A stretch of 64,000 nt of DNA from JBQTGK01 sp052400665 (GTDB lineage Bacteria; Bacteroidota; Bacteroidia; Bacteroidales; Marinifilaceae). Positions 24,062 through 32,030 of this stretch are shown piece by piece (the first letter of the stretch is position 1; every line of letters begins with the position of its first letter). A program made the position numbers and the translations under genes. The DNA lies in the NCBI GenBank assembly GCA_052400665.1, contig JBQTGK010000001.1; one strand, 5' to 3'. Below the pieces are notes generated by a model, which saw only the letters and a list, made by a program, of their open reading frames with translations, was not told the origin of the DNA and did not search any database.

Positions 24062-27000
24062 TTACTTTTTGCTTTGTTTTGATCGAATCATTTTCAACTT
24101 TTCTTTAGGATAAGTTTCATTTGGTTTTAAGCTCAAAGCTTTTTTATAATAAAACTTAGCTATTGTTAAACTACCTTTATTAAATGCATTATCCGCTTTG
24201 TGAATTTGTTCCTTATACTCATTATCAATTTTCTGATTCTTCTGATAATTTACCAATTCATCAATTTTAAGCAATTGTGATTTTGGATATTTCTCGGATG
24301 AATTTAATTGAATTGCTTTTTTGTAATAGAATCTGGCAACCGAATATTGTTTATCAACCAACTCTTTATCGGCAAGAGCAATTAGTCGGCGATATTCTTT
24401 TGTAAGAACAGAATCTTTACCTTCCCGAATTAATTTTTCAATCTCTTTAACCTTATTTTTAGGATATTCGCGATCGAATAAATTCAGAGCTCTCTCGAAC
24501 ATTACCTTAGCAACCGTATATTCTGATTTTTTTATCGATTCGTCTCCTTTTTCAATAAAATTAGCATATTCCCGCTCTCTTTTTATGGAAAGTTTATTTT
24601 CAAAATTTGTAGGATTATCCTCTATAGCCACTTGCTCGGATAATTTCAATGCTTTTAATCGATCTACAATTTCGGCCAACTGTTCTTTTGGATATTCAGC
24701 TTCTTGTTTAATCTTAAGAGCTGCTTTATAATGATATCTGGACACACTATATTTCTCCTCGCTAAAAAATCCATCAGCTAATTCAATCTCCTTGTCATAT
24801 TTCTGATTTAATTCTTTTTTCTTTTTCTCAGCAAGTGCTTCTCTTTCCATTAAAACCTCAATTCTTTTGATCTGATTTTTCGGATAAGATTCTTTGGGTT
24901 TTAATTTTAAAGCTTCCTGATATTTTAAAACAGACAAGGAGTATTCTTTATTTTCCAGTCTTTCATCTGCCTCTTTTATAAACTCGGCATATTTATATTT
25001 TAAAGTTTCTTTTTCCTTATTCTTGCGCTCTATTTCAGCCAAAATTATATTAATTTCTTCCAGCTTATTTTTCGGATAAACTTCTTCCGACTTTAATTGT
25101 AATGCTTCTTTGTAATCTTTTGCCGCAGACTGCCATCTCTCGTTATTAAAATATTTATCGGCAGTTTGAATTAATGAATTGTATTTAGCATCATTCAATT
25201 TCTGTTGAGCTAATAATTTGGCCTTTTCTTTGGCTTCCAATTCTAACTGCAACAGTAAATCATCAATCTTTTCAATTTGAGTTTTAGGATAAACTTCATT
25301 AGATTTTAGTTTTAAAGCATCGGCATAACTTAATTTAGATGTGCTATAATCGGCAGCTTCAAATTGTGAATCGGCCTTACTAATTAGTGCATCATACTTT
25401 TGATCCAAGACTTTTTGCTCGGCTGCTAATCGCGCTGCTTCTTCTGCCTGTTTTTGCTGTTGGGCCAGTAATTTGGCCTTTTCTTTGGCTTCCAATTCTA
25501 ATTGCAACAGTAAATCATCAATCTTTTCAATTTGAGTTTTAGGATAAACTTCATTAGATTTTAGTTTTAAAGCATCGGTATAACTTAATTTAGATGTGCT
25601 ATAATCTGCTGCTTCAAATTGTGAATCGGCTTTACTAATTAGTGCATCATACTTTTGATCCAAAACTTTTTGCTCAGCAGCTAATCGCGCTGTTTCTTCT
25701 GCCTGTTTTTGCTGTTGGGCCAATAAAACATCAATCTTTTCAATTTGAGTTTTAGGATAAACTTCATTAGCTTTCAGCTTTAAAGCATCGGTATAATTCA
25801 ATTTAGACGCATCAAAATCGGACAATTCGAACTGCGCATCAGCCTTAGCAATTAAGGCTGCATACTTCTCATTCAAAGCTTTTTGCTCAGCAGCTATTCG
25901 CGCTGCTTCTTCGGCTTGTTTTTCTTGTTCTGCCAATAAAACATTAATCTTTTCAATTTGAGTTTTAGGGTAAACTTCATTGGCTTTTAATTCTAAAGCA
26001 CCGGCATAATTTGATTTAGAGTCACTATAATCAGCTGCTCCAAATTGTACATCGGCCTCAGCAATTAGTGCATTGTATCGCTGATCTATTGCTTTTTGCT
26101 CAGCTACCAAACTTGCTGCTTCTTCGGCTTGTTTTTGCTGTTCCGCTAATAAAGCATCAATTTTTTCAATTTGAGATTTCGGATAAACTTCATTGACTTT
26201 TAGTTTTAAAGCATCGGCATAATTTGATTTAGATGCATTATAATCAGCTACTCCAAATTGTGCATCGGCCTGAGCAATTAATGCATCATACTTCTCATTC
26301 AAAGCTTTTTGCTCGGCAGCTAAACGAGCTTCTTCTTCGGCTTGTTTTTGCTGATCGGCCAATAATTTATCAATTTTTGTAATTTGTTTTTTCGGATAGG
26401 GCTCCCCTTCTTTGATACTTAAAGCATCGGTATAACTAGTTTTCGATGTATTATAATCTCCGGCTTCGAATTGGGAATCGGCTAAAGCAATAATAGCTGC
26501 ATATTTTTCGTCGATAGCTTTTTGCTCGGCAGCCAAACGCGCTGCTTCCTCTAATTCTGCTTGCATTCCAATTAGTAACTCATCAATTTTTGCAATCTGA
26601 GATTTCGGATATTCTTCATCTGGTTTTATTACTAACCCCTCATTATAGGCCAATTTAGATTCCTCATATTTTTTAGCCCGAAAATTAATATCTCCCTTTT
26701 GAATTGCCTCTTTATATGCTTTCTCTCTTGCCAATCGCTGAGCTTGAAGCTCTTCAGCACGCTTTCTAGCTTCCTCCTCAGCTTTGCGTATTGCATCTCT
26801 AATTTGAGAATCATAATCGCGATCATAATCAAAATCATCCAGCTCCTTATCGTACATAATTATCCCCATTGGCTGATCAAATATGGATAAGTCTAAACCT
26901 TTATATGCTGGAAATAGAGAAATTTTGAATTTAAAGGGAGGAAATTGACTATCTCTACTTAAGACTTCATCTGGTACAAATGTAGATATGCTCACTTTTT

Positions 27001-27277
27001 TTGTGACAAAACCCTCTTTTGAAAATTCAAAAATATAATCATTTCCAAAATCTAACTCATAACTAAATTTACCAGTGCTTTCAACGACTTTACTTCCCTG
27101 TTTTTCGGCATTTTTAAATAGGCTTATAATTGTATTTTCAATAGTTCCATGCTCTATTATAACCTTACCTGTTATAGAATATTTTTCTTGAGCCGAAGCA
27201 AATAGCCCTCCAATAATTAAGCTAAATAATAATATAAATTTAAAAATCGAAGTATAATTATATCGAATACTATTCAT
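24062..27277 (-). CDS. Large secreted TPR-like repeat protein
   Basis: I start this at ATG 27277, which gives an N-terminal signal-like segment (KFILLFSLIIGGLFASAQ) and 1,071 residues; an upstream in-frame Met adds 39 unlikely residues. A beta-rich domain (about 30-120, YSITGKVIIEHGTIENTIISLFKN) resembles the carboxypeptidase-regulatory-like fold. A Lys/Glu/Arg-rich helix and about a dozen repeats follow. Each repeat has the form Y..LI..AD..F...DY..SK..Y.DALKLK..E.YPK.QI.KID.LL, joined by coiled linkers of E, Q, A and K. Two central repeats are nearly identical at the DNA level with a 255-bp period. It is probably a periplasmic or envelope scaffold. The STAND NTPase gene lies upstream with a terminator between them. 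Function unknown. Confidence 0.85.
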   Translation of the reverse strand: MNSIRYNYTSIFKFILLFSLIIGGLFASAQEKYSITGKVIIEHGTIENTIISLFKNAEKQGSKVVESTGKFSYELDFGNDYIFEFSKEGFVTKKVSISTFVPDEVLSRDSQFPPFKFKISLFPAYKGLDLSIFDQPMGIIMYDKELDDFDYDRDYDSQIRDAIRKAEEEARKRAEELQAQRLAREKAYKEAIQKGDINFRAKKYEESKLAYNEGLVIKPDEEYPKSQIAKIDELLIGMQAELEEAARLAAEQKAIDEKYAAIIALADSQFEAGDYNTSKTSYTDALSIKEGEPYPKKQITKIDKLLADQQKQAEEEARLAAEQKALNEKYDALIAQADAQFGVADYNASKSNYADALKLKVNEVYPKSQIEKIDALLAEQQKQAEEAASLVAEQKAIDQRYNALIAEADVQFGAADYSDSKSNYAGALELKANEVYPKTQIEKINVLLAEQEKQAEEAARIAAEQKALNEKYAALIAKADAQFELSDFDASKLNYTDALKLKANEVYPKTQIEKIDVLLAQQQKQAEETARLAAEQKVLDQKYDALISKADSQFEAADYSTSKLSYTDALKLKSNEVYPKTQIEKIDDLLLQLELEAKEKAKLLAQQQKQAEEAARLAAEQKVLDQKYDALISKADSQFEAADYSTSKLSYADALKLKSNEVYPKTQIEKIDDLLLQLELEAKEKAKLLAQQKLNDAKYNSLIQTADKYFNNERWQSAAKDYKEALQLKSEEVYPKNKLEEINIILAEIERKNKEKETLKYKYAEFIKEADERLENKEYSLSVLKYQEALKLKPKESYPKNQIKRIEVLMEREALAEKKKKELNQKYDKEIELADGFFSEEKYSVSRYHYKAALKIKQEAEYPKEQLAEIVDRLKALKLSEQVAIEDNPTNFENKLSIKREREYANFIEKGDESIKKSEYTVAKVMFERALNLFDREYPKNKVKEIEKLIREGKDSVLTKEYRRLIALADKELVDKQYSVARFYYKKAIQLNSSEKYPKSQLLKIDELVNYQKNQKIDNEYKEQIHKADNAFNKGSLTIAKFYYKKALSLKPNETYPKEKLKMIRSKQSKK
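25218..25727 (-). repeat. Near-identical 255-bp tandem repeat inside the repeat-protein gene
   Basis: Two consecutive copies with a 255-bp period (85 codons) differ at only a few sites; for example TTGGCCTTTTC starts at 25218 and again at 25473. Flanking copies are more diverged and vary in linker length. This indicates recent duplication within the array. Confidence 0.85.
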
Positions 27278-27460
27278 ATTTCCTGTTCTTTGTTTAGGGA
27301 CAACGGAAGTTAAGTAATATATATTACTTAGGCATAAAAACGCTAAATACTCTAATTTTATTACCTGGTAATCATATAAAAAATCACAAAACAATACTAA
27401 TTTTTAATTGCCTGTGAGTGTAAAGTTAAAATTTTGAAACGGAAACAAAACATATAAACA

Positions 27461-27496
27461 AAATAAAGCTGCTTGCAAATGCAAACAGCTTTATTT
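27461..27496. terminator. Terminator after the STAND NTPase gene
   Basis: AATAAAGCTG and CAGCTTTATT flank a nearly perfect hairpin (TTGCA/TGCAA inside) ending in a T-rich stretch on either strand. It lies 22 bp after the stop codon at 27518. Confidence 0.85.
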
Positions 27497-27517
27497 AGCG
27501 TGAAAATTAATAGGTTA

Positions 27518-30070
27518 TTATACTGATAAAGCATCTAAAGCATAATCCGAAGGATGATTTTTTAAAATTCTACGTTCTTCGGATAAGCAGATATCTTCTT
27601 TTACTTTCTGATTAATGGTGTTATAATAATTGGCCATTTTCCTGTGCAATCCAGTAGTACACAAATGATAATTTGCATATTCGCTTATCTCAATTGCCTT
27701 ATTAAAATATTCCTCTACTTTTAAGTAGTGATTTCCTGCTAAGGAACAACTGCTTAAAAATGAATAATAGTAAATCTGCAAATAATAATTATTTGAAGAT
27801 TTTACAATTTGCAAATTAGTTAACAAATAATCTATTTTAGGCTTATCGATTTCTAAACCTAAAGCTTTCTGAGCAAATATTTTATAACATTGTAATAGTT
27901 TATAATTATTAGAGTTTCGCTTTCTTCTATCTTTATAATACAAATGCTCTGTATCATCAATAAGCTGAATAACTTTATGATATGATTTTATATAAATTAA
28001 AGCCATACACATTATTAATTCAAACTCACCATCGGTACCACTTCTATTTTCATCGTAATTAACAAAAGCCATTTCTCTATAATAAAAAAGCCTTAACAAC
28101 TCAACACAAGTTTCTTCGTTATCTATAAAATAACGATACATAGCAATACTAGCTAACCTTATGGCAATTGCAGATCCGGAACAGGATGTATCTGCTTCCT
28201 CTGTTAATAATTCCTGTAAATATTTTTTTGCATTTTTCACATCAAACGAAAAAATTGCAGAAGTCAAAAGCAAACCTATTGATTTTATTTTCAAACTCTT
28301 ACTGATAGCATTTCCCGCTACAATATCTAATAAATATTTATCATTAACATTTAGCGAAAGCTTTTCTTCGAAAGCCTTAGATAACAATCTATTAACTTGT
28401 TTATTTAGGGCTTTTTCTCCAATAAAATCGAACTTAAATTGATCTGTATGAATAGCTGATTTTAATATCGTTTCGAGCACATAAGGATCTGAGAGAGTAT
28501 CCTCACTTAAAAGTAAAATATTATCAAGACTTAAATATTTTTTATTAAATAATTCAGATGAGATTAAAGATGATATCAAGCGATTTTTTAACTCATACCC
28601 CTGATATCTTTGATCTACTTTTTTAACCAGCTCAAAATCAACTCCTTTATTTTCCTCAATAAGGCTAGTCGTAATTAAAGCCTCGAATAGCATTTCATTG
28701 GTAATTTTTACATACTTACAATAACTATTGAATTCGTTTGTTGAAGTGTATTCCGAAATTATTCCGTAGGATACTAACTCCTGATAAGCATTATAATAGT
28801 TCCCTGCAGTTTTTAAATGTATTGGAAATAGTTCTCTTAAAGCCCATTTTTTTGCAGCTGTACCATTTATTCCGTGTTCGATTAAATCTAATATTCCGTT
28901 AAGAATATCTACTTTTTCTTCCGAGAAACGCGAATAGAAAATCTTATTTTTTATGTATTCTTTCATTAATTCTCCTCCCTCACTTAATTTATAAGTTCGG
29001 TTAGGAGAATAAAGTTTAACAAACAGCTCTAAAAAAAATGGATTTGATATCACCCTTTTATGAGGATATGCCAATTCTTCAACTTTAAGTATAGATTTAT
29101 ATTGACAATTTATCGTATTATTAAGCACGAACTGTATTTCATCTTGCTTTAGAGTGTAAAGGTTAGCCTCGCTAATTTCTTCTAAATTATCATACAAATC
29201 GTACCAACAGTCTTTTAACTCGTTGCCTTTCATAACAAAAGGCATAGCAAATTTTCCCCAGGTTGAATTCCGGGATGTAATAATCAGTTTAAATTTACTG
29301 GAATCTTTATAATTTAAAATAAACTGATTAATTTGAATAAAAAGTCGTTCTAATTTTAAATTATCGTAGGTAATTTCATCTAATGCATCAATAACAAAAA
29401 TTATTCTACTTTCACACTCTTCGGAATGCTCCAAATAAAATTTAAGTGCATCTTGATTATCCAAGCCTAATTTCTCCTGTATCCAGGTATCTAACTTAAA
29501 ATCGACATTTAAGAAATTAATCATTAAGGATGCATTCAAAAATAATATCGCATCATTACTTTGCTTTTTTATCCAATTATTTTCGAACCACTTGGCTAGC
29601 ATACTAGATTTTCCAAATCCTCCGGGAGCGATAAAACTGAGTGCAGAATTAGAAGAGTTTAAAAACCGATCGATTCGATTCTCGGCATCCTTTCTGCTTA
29701 CAACGGCATTAAAAGGTATTCCCGACTGACCGGCAATCATCTTATAAGTTTCTTTACTAAAAGAGAGGGCTTTGTTATGAAAATCAATCCAATTTTCTTT
29801 AGATATGGCAGTAGATCTTGGTTGTTTCTGCTTATACTTACAATATTGCATCCAATCTTTAAATCCAACAAAACCGGCTAAAATATTTAAAGTATATTTT
29901 CCAGGTACCGTTGTCGATTTTAAAAATCCATAAAGTCTTCGAATTGTTGTAGTACTTATTCGGCTTCCTGTTTCCTGACAAATTGTATCTGCCAAAATTT
30001 TACAATCTTTCGTATAAACGAGCTCCCTTCCAAACTTCTGAAGAATTTCCTCTTTAATGCGTTCAATCAT
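27518..30070 (-). CDS. STAND/NACHT-type NTPase with HTH-like N-terminus and TPR-like C-terminus
   Basis: The 850 residues have three parts. Residues 1-80 look helical, with a helix-turn-helix-like stretch (SRISTTTIRRLYGFLKS) that resembles the N-terminus of some Bacteroidota regulators. The P-loop NTPase region spans about 120-420: Walker A APGGFGKSS (148-156), Walker B FVIDALDE (225-232) and the sensor-like KLIITSRNS (261-269), which is the order seen in NACHT/STAND proteins. The rest is helical, with TPR-like pairs near the end (YYLQIYYYSFLSSCSLAGNHYLKVEEYFNKAIEIS). Such proteins act as signal-sensing switches in regulation, cell death or phage defence. Which one applies here is unknown. 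Tandem LytTR-like sites lie about 106 bp upstream of the start codon. Confidence 0.8.
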   Translation of the reverse strand: MIERIKEEILQKFGRELVYTKDCKILADTICQETGSRISTTTIRRLYGFLKSTTVPGKYTLNILAGFVGFKDWMQYCKYKQKQPRSTAISKENWIDFHNKALSFSKETYKMIAGQSGIPFNAVVSRKDAENRIDRFLNSSNSALSFIAPGGFGKSSMLAKWFENNWIKKQSNDAILFLNASLMINFLNVDFKLDTWIQEKLGLDNQDALKFYLEHSEECESRIIFVIDALDEITYDNLKLERLFIQINQFILNYKDSSKFKLIITSRNSTWGKFAMPFVMKGNELKDCWYDLYDNLEEISEANLYTLKQDEIQFVLNNTINCQYKSILKVEELAYPHKRVISNPFFLELFVKLYSPNRTYKLSEGGELMKEYIKNKIFYSRFSEEKVDILNGILDLIEHGINGTAAKKWALRELFPIHLKTAGNYYNAYQELVSYGIISEYTSTNEFNSYCKYVKITNEMLFEALITTSLIEENKGVDFELVKKVDQRYQGYELKNRLISSLISSELFNKKYLSLDNILLLSEDTLSDPYVLETILKSAIHTDQFKFDFIGEKALNKQVNRLLSKAFEEKLSLNVNDKYLLDIVAGNAISKSLKIKSIGLLLTSAIFSFDVKNAKKYLQELLTEEADTSCSGSAIAIRLASIAMYRYFIDNEETCVELLRLFYYREMAFVNYDENRSGTDGEFELIMCMALIYIKSYHKVIQLIDDTEHLYYKDRRKRNSNNYKLLQCYKIFAQKALGLEIDKPKIDYLLTNLQIVKSSNNYYLQIYYYSFLSSCSLAGNHYLKVEEYFNKAIEISEYANYHLCTTGLHRKMANYYNTINQKVKEDICLSEERRILKNHPSDYALDALSV

Positions 30071-30175
30071 ACTTATTATTTGATAAAATCAAGATTATTT
30101 GATCTCAACGACCAAAATAGATAAGAAAAACAATCAAATCAACCTAAAATTTATCAATGGGGGAAATAAGTTAGT

Positions 30176-30207
30176 ATCTGTGTAGTTTCATCCAATAACT
30201 GCGTAAT
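30176..30207. promoter_or_regulatory. Tandem LytTR-like operator upstream of the STAND NTPase gene
   Basis: AACTGCGTAAT occurs at 30197-30207. A related ATCTGTGTAGT, matching 8 of 11 positions, lies exactly 21 bp away at 30176-30186. The same element and spacing occur upstream of the lipoprotein gene at 33592-33644. Two direct repeats about two helical turns apart are the normal target form of LytTR-domain regulators, and two such regulators are encoded here. Confidence 0.6.
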
Positions 30208-30222
30208 GAAAAAAACCCAATA

Positions 30223-31014
30223 CTATTTCATAATTACACTATCATTCTCTTTGGAAAAAGAATATGCAATACTTTTTAAATGTTCTAAAAACTCTTTTTT
30301 CTTCCTTTCAGATACATCTACAGAACTTCCATCATTTAGAATAATTATACCACCTCGTCCTTTTATGTATTTATTAACATAATTTAAATTAACTAAATGC
30401 TTGTTATGAACCCTACAAAACGTTTGTTTGGGAAGAAGATGTATAAAGCTTGACATAGGTTTCGATACAACAATTCGTTCGTCATCTACCATATGAAAAT
30501 TTGTATAACAACTATGTGCCTCACATCTTATTATATCATTGGTATTAACTAATCTGAAACCAAACACATCGGGTAACATTATACGAGTAGAATCCAGATT
30601 TTGCTTTTCAAATAAATTTTCTAATTGTTTAACAGAATAACTTGACCGCTTAATTTTAAAACGATTGACTGCATTTACAAACTGCGATTGCACAAACGGT
30701 TTACTGATACAATATAAGGCTGAATATTTAAATGCTTCAATTGCAAATTCTGAATCTTCGGCAATAAAAACGATTTCGAAATTTCTAAAACCATGCTTAA
30801 GAAATGGTAAATCAGCCCCCATAAGCATACTTGCATCCATAAATACAAGGTCAGGCGAATGCGCAATCACAAGATCCTCTATACGTTCCAGTTGCGTATC
30901 GCCACCAACAACATTTACATCATCGCATTCTTGTGCAAGAATTTCAGCAATGATTTCAATATTAGTTTTATTACGATCAAAAATAAGAATTGAAATTTTA
31001 TTCCTAATTTCCAT
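30223..31014 (-). CDS. LytTR response regulator with degenerate receiver (RR1)
   Basis: I prefer ATG 31014 (MEIRNKISILIFDRN) to a TTG 18 nt upstream, which falls inside a hairpin. The 263 residues have a receiver domain (about 1-120) and a LytTR DNA-binding domain (about 150-250, RIMLPDVFGFRLVNTNDIIRCEAHSCYTNF and FCRVHNKHLVNLNYVNKYIKGRGG). The phosphoacceptor Asp60 (DLVFMDAS) and Lys105 (ISKPF) are kept. The acidic pair is reduced to Asp13 followed by Arg, and the switch Thr is replaced within VFIAED. Phosphorylation may therefore be weak or absent. Its DNA-binding helix region is almost the same as in RR2 (33869-34636), so both probably bind the same repeats. No histidine kinase gene is adjacent. 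Confidence 0.9.
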   Translation of the reverse strand: MEIRNKISILIFDRNKTNIEIIAEILAQECDDVNVVGGDTQLERIEDLVIAHSPDLVFMDASMLMGADLPFLKHGFRNFEIVFIAEDSEFAIEAFKYSALYCISKPFVQSQFVNAVNRFKIKRSSYSVKQLENLFEKQNLDSTRIMLPDVFGFRLVNTNDIIRCEAHSCYTNFHMVDDERIVVSKPMSSFIHLLPKQTFCRVHNKHLVNLNYVNKYIKGRGGIIILNDGSSVDVSERKKKEFLEHLKSIAYSFSKENDSVIMK

Positions 31015-31019
31015 AACCA

Positions 31020-31052
31020 AAAATTTTCCCAACCTTATAGTATAAGGCTGGG
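31020..31052 (-). terminator. Terminator-like hairpin between the OMP and RR1 genes
   Basis: CCCAGCCTTAT and ATAAGGTTGGG pair over 11 positions with one G-U, followed by AAAATTTTT on the minus strand. It lies between the beta-barrel gene and RR1 and could reduce read-through. Confidence 0.6.
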
Positions 31053-31086
31053 AAGTTTTAATAAATTAGTAAATACACTACTACTA

Positions 31087-31962
31087 CTAAAATATCTTAA
31101 ATCCTATTTTAAATTTAGGATAAGAGAAAGCATTCATCGATGTAGTACTTTGATCTGCTCCCTGAACCCCTGGTGCGATTACAATCTCGGTATGTTGATA
31201 CATGAAGTTAAAGGCATTCACTTCTAATCCCATGTATATAGCATTCGAAAAATAATAATCAACACCGGCAACAATAGCTCCACCAAGCCCTAAAGCTTCG
31301 GCAGTTGCGGTTCCAGCATCACCTGATTCAACCAAGTATCCCTCTTCTCCACTAGTCAACCATGAAGTCTGAGTTTTTTCTAAACGTTCATACGCATAGT
31401 TAACACGGACTCCTAAATAAAAATCAACATTTTTTAATGCTTTAGCATCCTGCTCGAATTTAAAATGATAATCCGCACCTGCAGAAATATAAAGTTTATA
31501 ATTATCTGTTTCTGGACTTCCCTGTATTGCAGGTATCTCAGTTCCACTAATAGAATGACCGTCTGTATCTATTAATGCTTTCACTCCTGAATAAGCATCT
31601 TCTCCTGCCACTGAACGTGAACCATAAGATCCAAACAAGCTTAAGGAAATTTTATCTGTCAAAAAATAATTTAACGAAATACCAGCCATATTCGTAATTG
31701 AAGCTGCTTCCTTCACTGAAAAAGTATCATCAGCTCCCAACCTATTTACAACAGATTCCCTACTACTATAATAGAGTGAATGGTTTGGCAAAACATTAGA
31801 ATTGATTGCAGTAACATTATTGTTGCCCAATACCAAAGATGCGGTAAAATTGCCTTTTTTTGGTACAAAACTCAAACCTTCATCTACCGAATTAGTTTGC
31901 GCAAAAATAGCTGAGCCACACAAAAGTGATAGGGAAATCAAAGAAATAATTTTTCTATACAT
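31087..31962 (-). CDS. Outer-membrane beta-barrel protein
   Basis: The 291 residues begin with a clear signal peptide (MYRKIISLISLSLLCGSAIFAQ) and then alternate polar and hydrophobic residues in strand-like runs ending in an aromatic (PKFKIGFKIF), as barrel proteins do. Segments such as GISLNYFLTDKISLSLFGSYGSRSV, YKLYISAGADYHFKF, and VDFYLGVRVNYAYERLE look like barrel hairpins. It belongs to the OmpA/Opa-like small barrel class, but I do not recognise a specific family. It lies 68 bp after the coiled-coil lipoprotein gene, with a hairpin between, and probably shares its promoter. Confidence 0.85.
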   Translation of the reverse strand: MYRKIISLISLSLLCGSAIFAQTNSVDEGLSFVPKKGNFTASLVLGNNNVTAINSNVLPNHSLYYSSRESVVNRLGADDTFSVKEAASITNMAGISLNYFLTDKISLSLFGSYGSRSVAGEDAYSGVKALIDTDGHSISGTEIPAIQGSPETDNYKLYISAGADYHFKFEQDAKALKNVDFYLGVRVNYAYERLEKTQTSWLTSGEEGYLVESGDAGTATAEALGLGGAIVAGVDYYFSNAIYMGLEVNAFNFMYQHTEIVIAPGVQGADQSTTSMNAFSYPKFKIGFKIF

Positions 31963-31991
31963 AACTCTTTGTTTTTGAATTTGATTTCAAA

Positions 31992-32018
31992 AGAGTCTCC
32001 TCATAAAGAGAAGACTCT
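31992..32018 (-). terminator. Intra-operon hairpin between the lipoprotein and OMP genes
   Basis: AGAGTCTTCTC and GAGGAGACTCT pair over 11 positions with one G-U around a TTTAT loop, followed by TTTT. It may be a weak terminator or a stability element that sets a ratio between the two products. Confidence 0.6.
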
Positions 32019-32030
32019 ATATTTTCACTT

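Noticed and set aside
24062..27394. Repeats in the secreted repeat protein read as a CRISPR or satellite array
   Set aside because: The periodicity is a multiple of three (255 bp), the frame is kept, and the repeats encode protein units; there are no spacers.
27518..30070. The STAND NTPase as a named anti-phage (Avs or bNACHT) system
   Set aside because: No nuclease, protease or TIR effector is visible and neighbours are not defence genes; only the NTPase type is supported.
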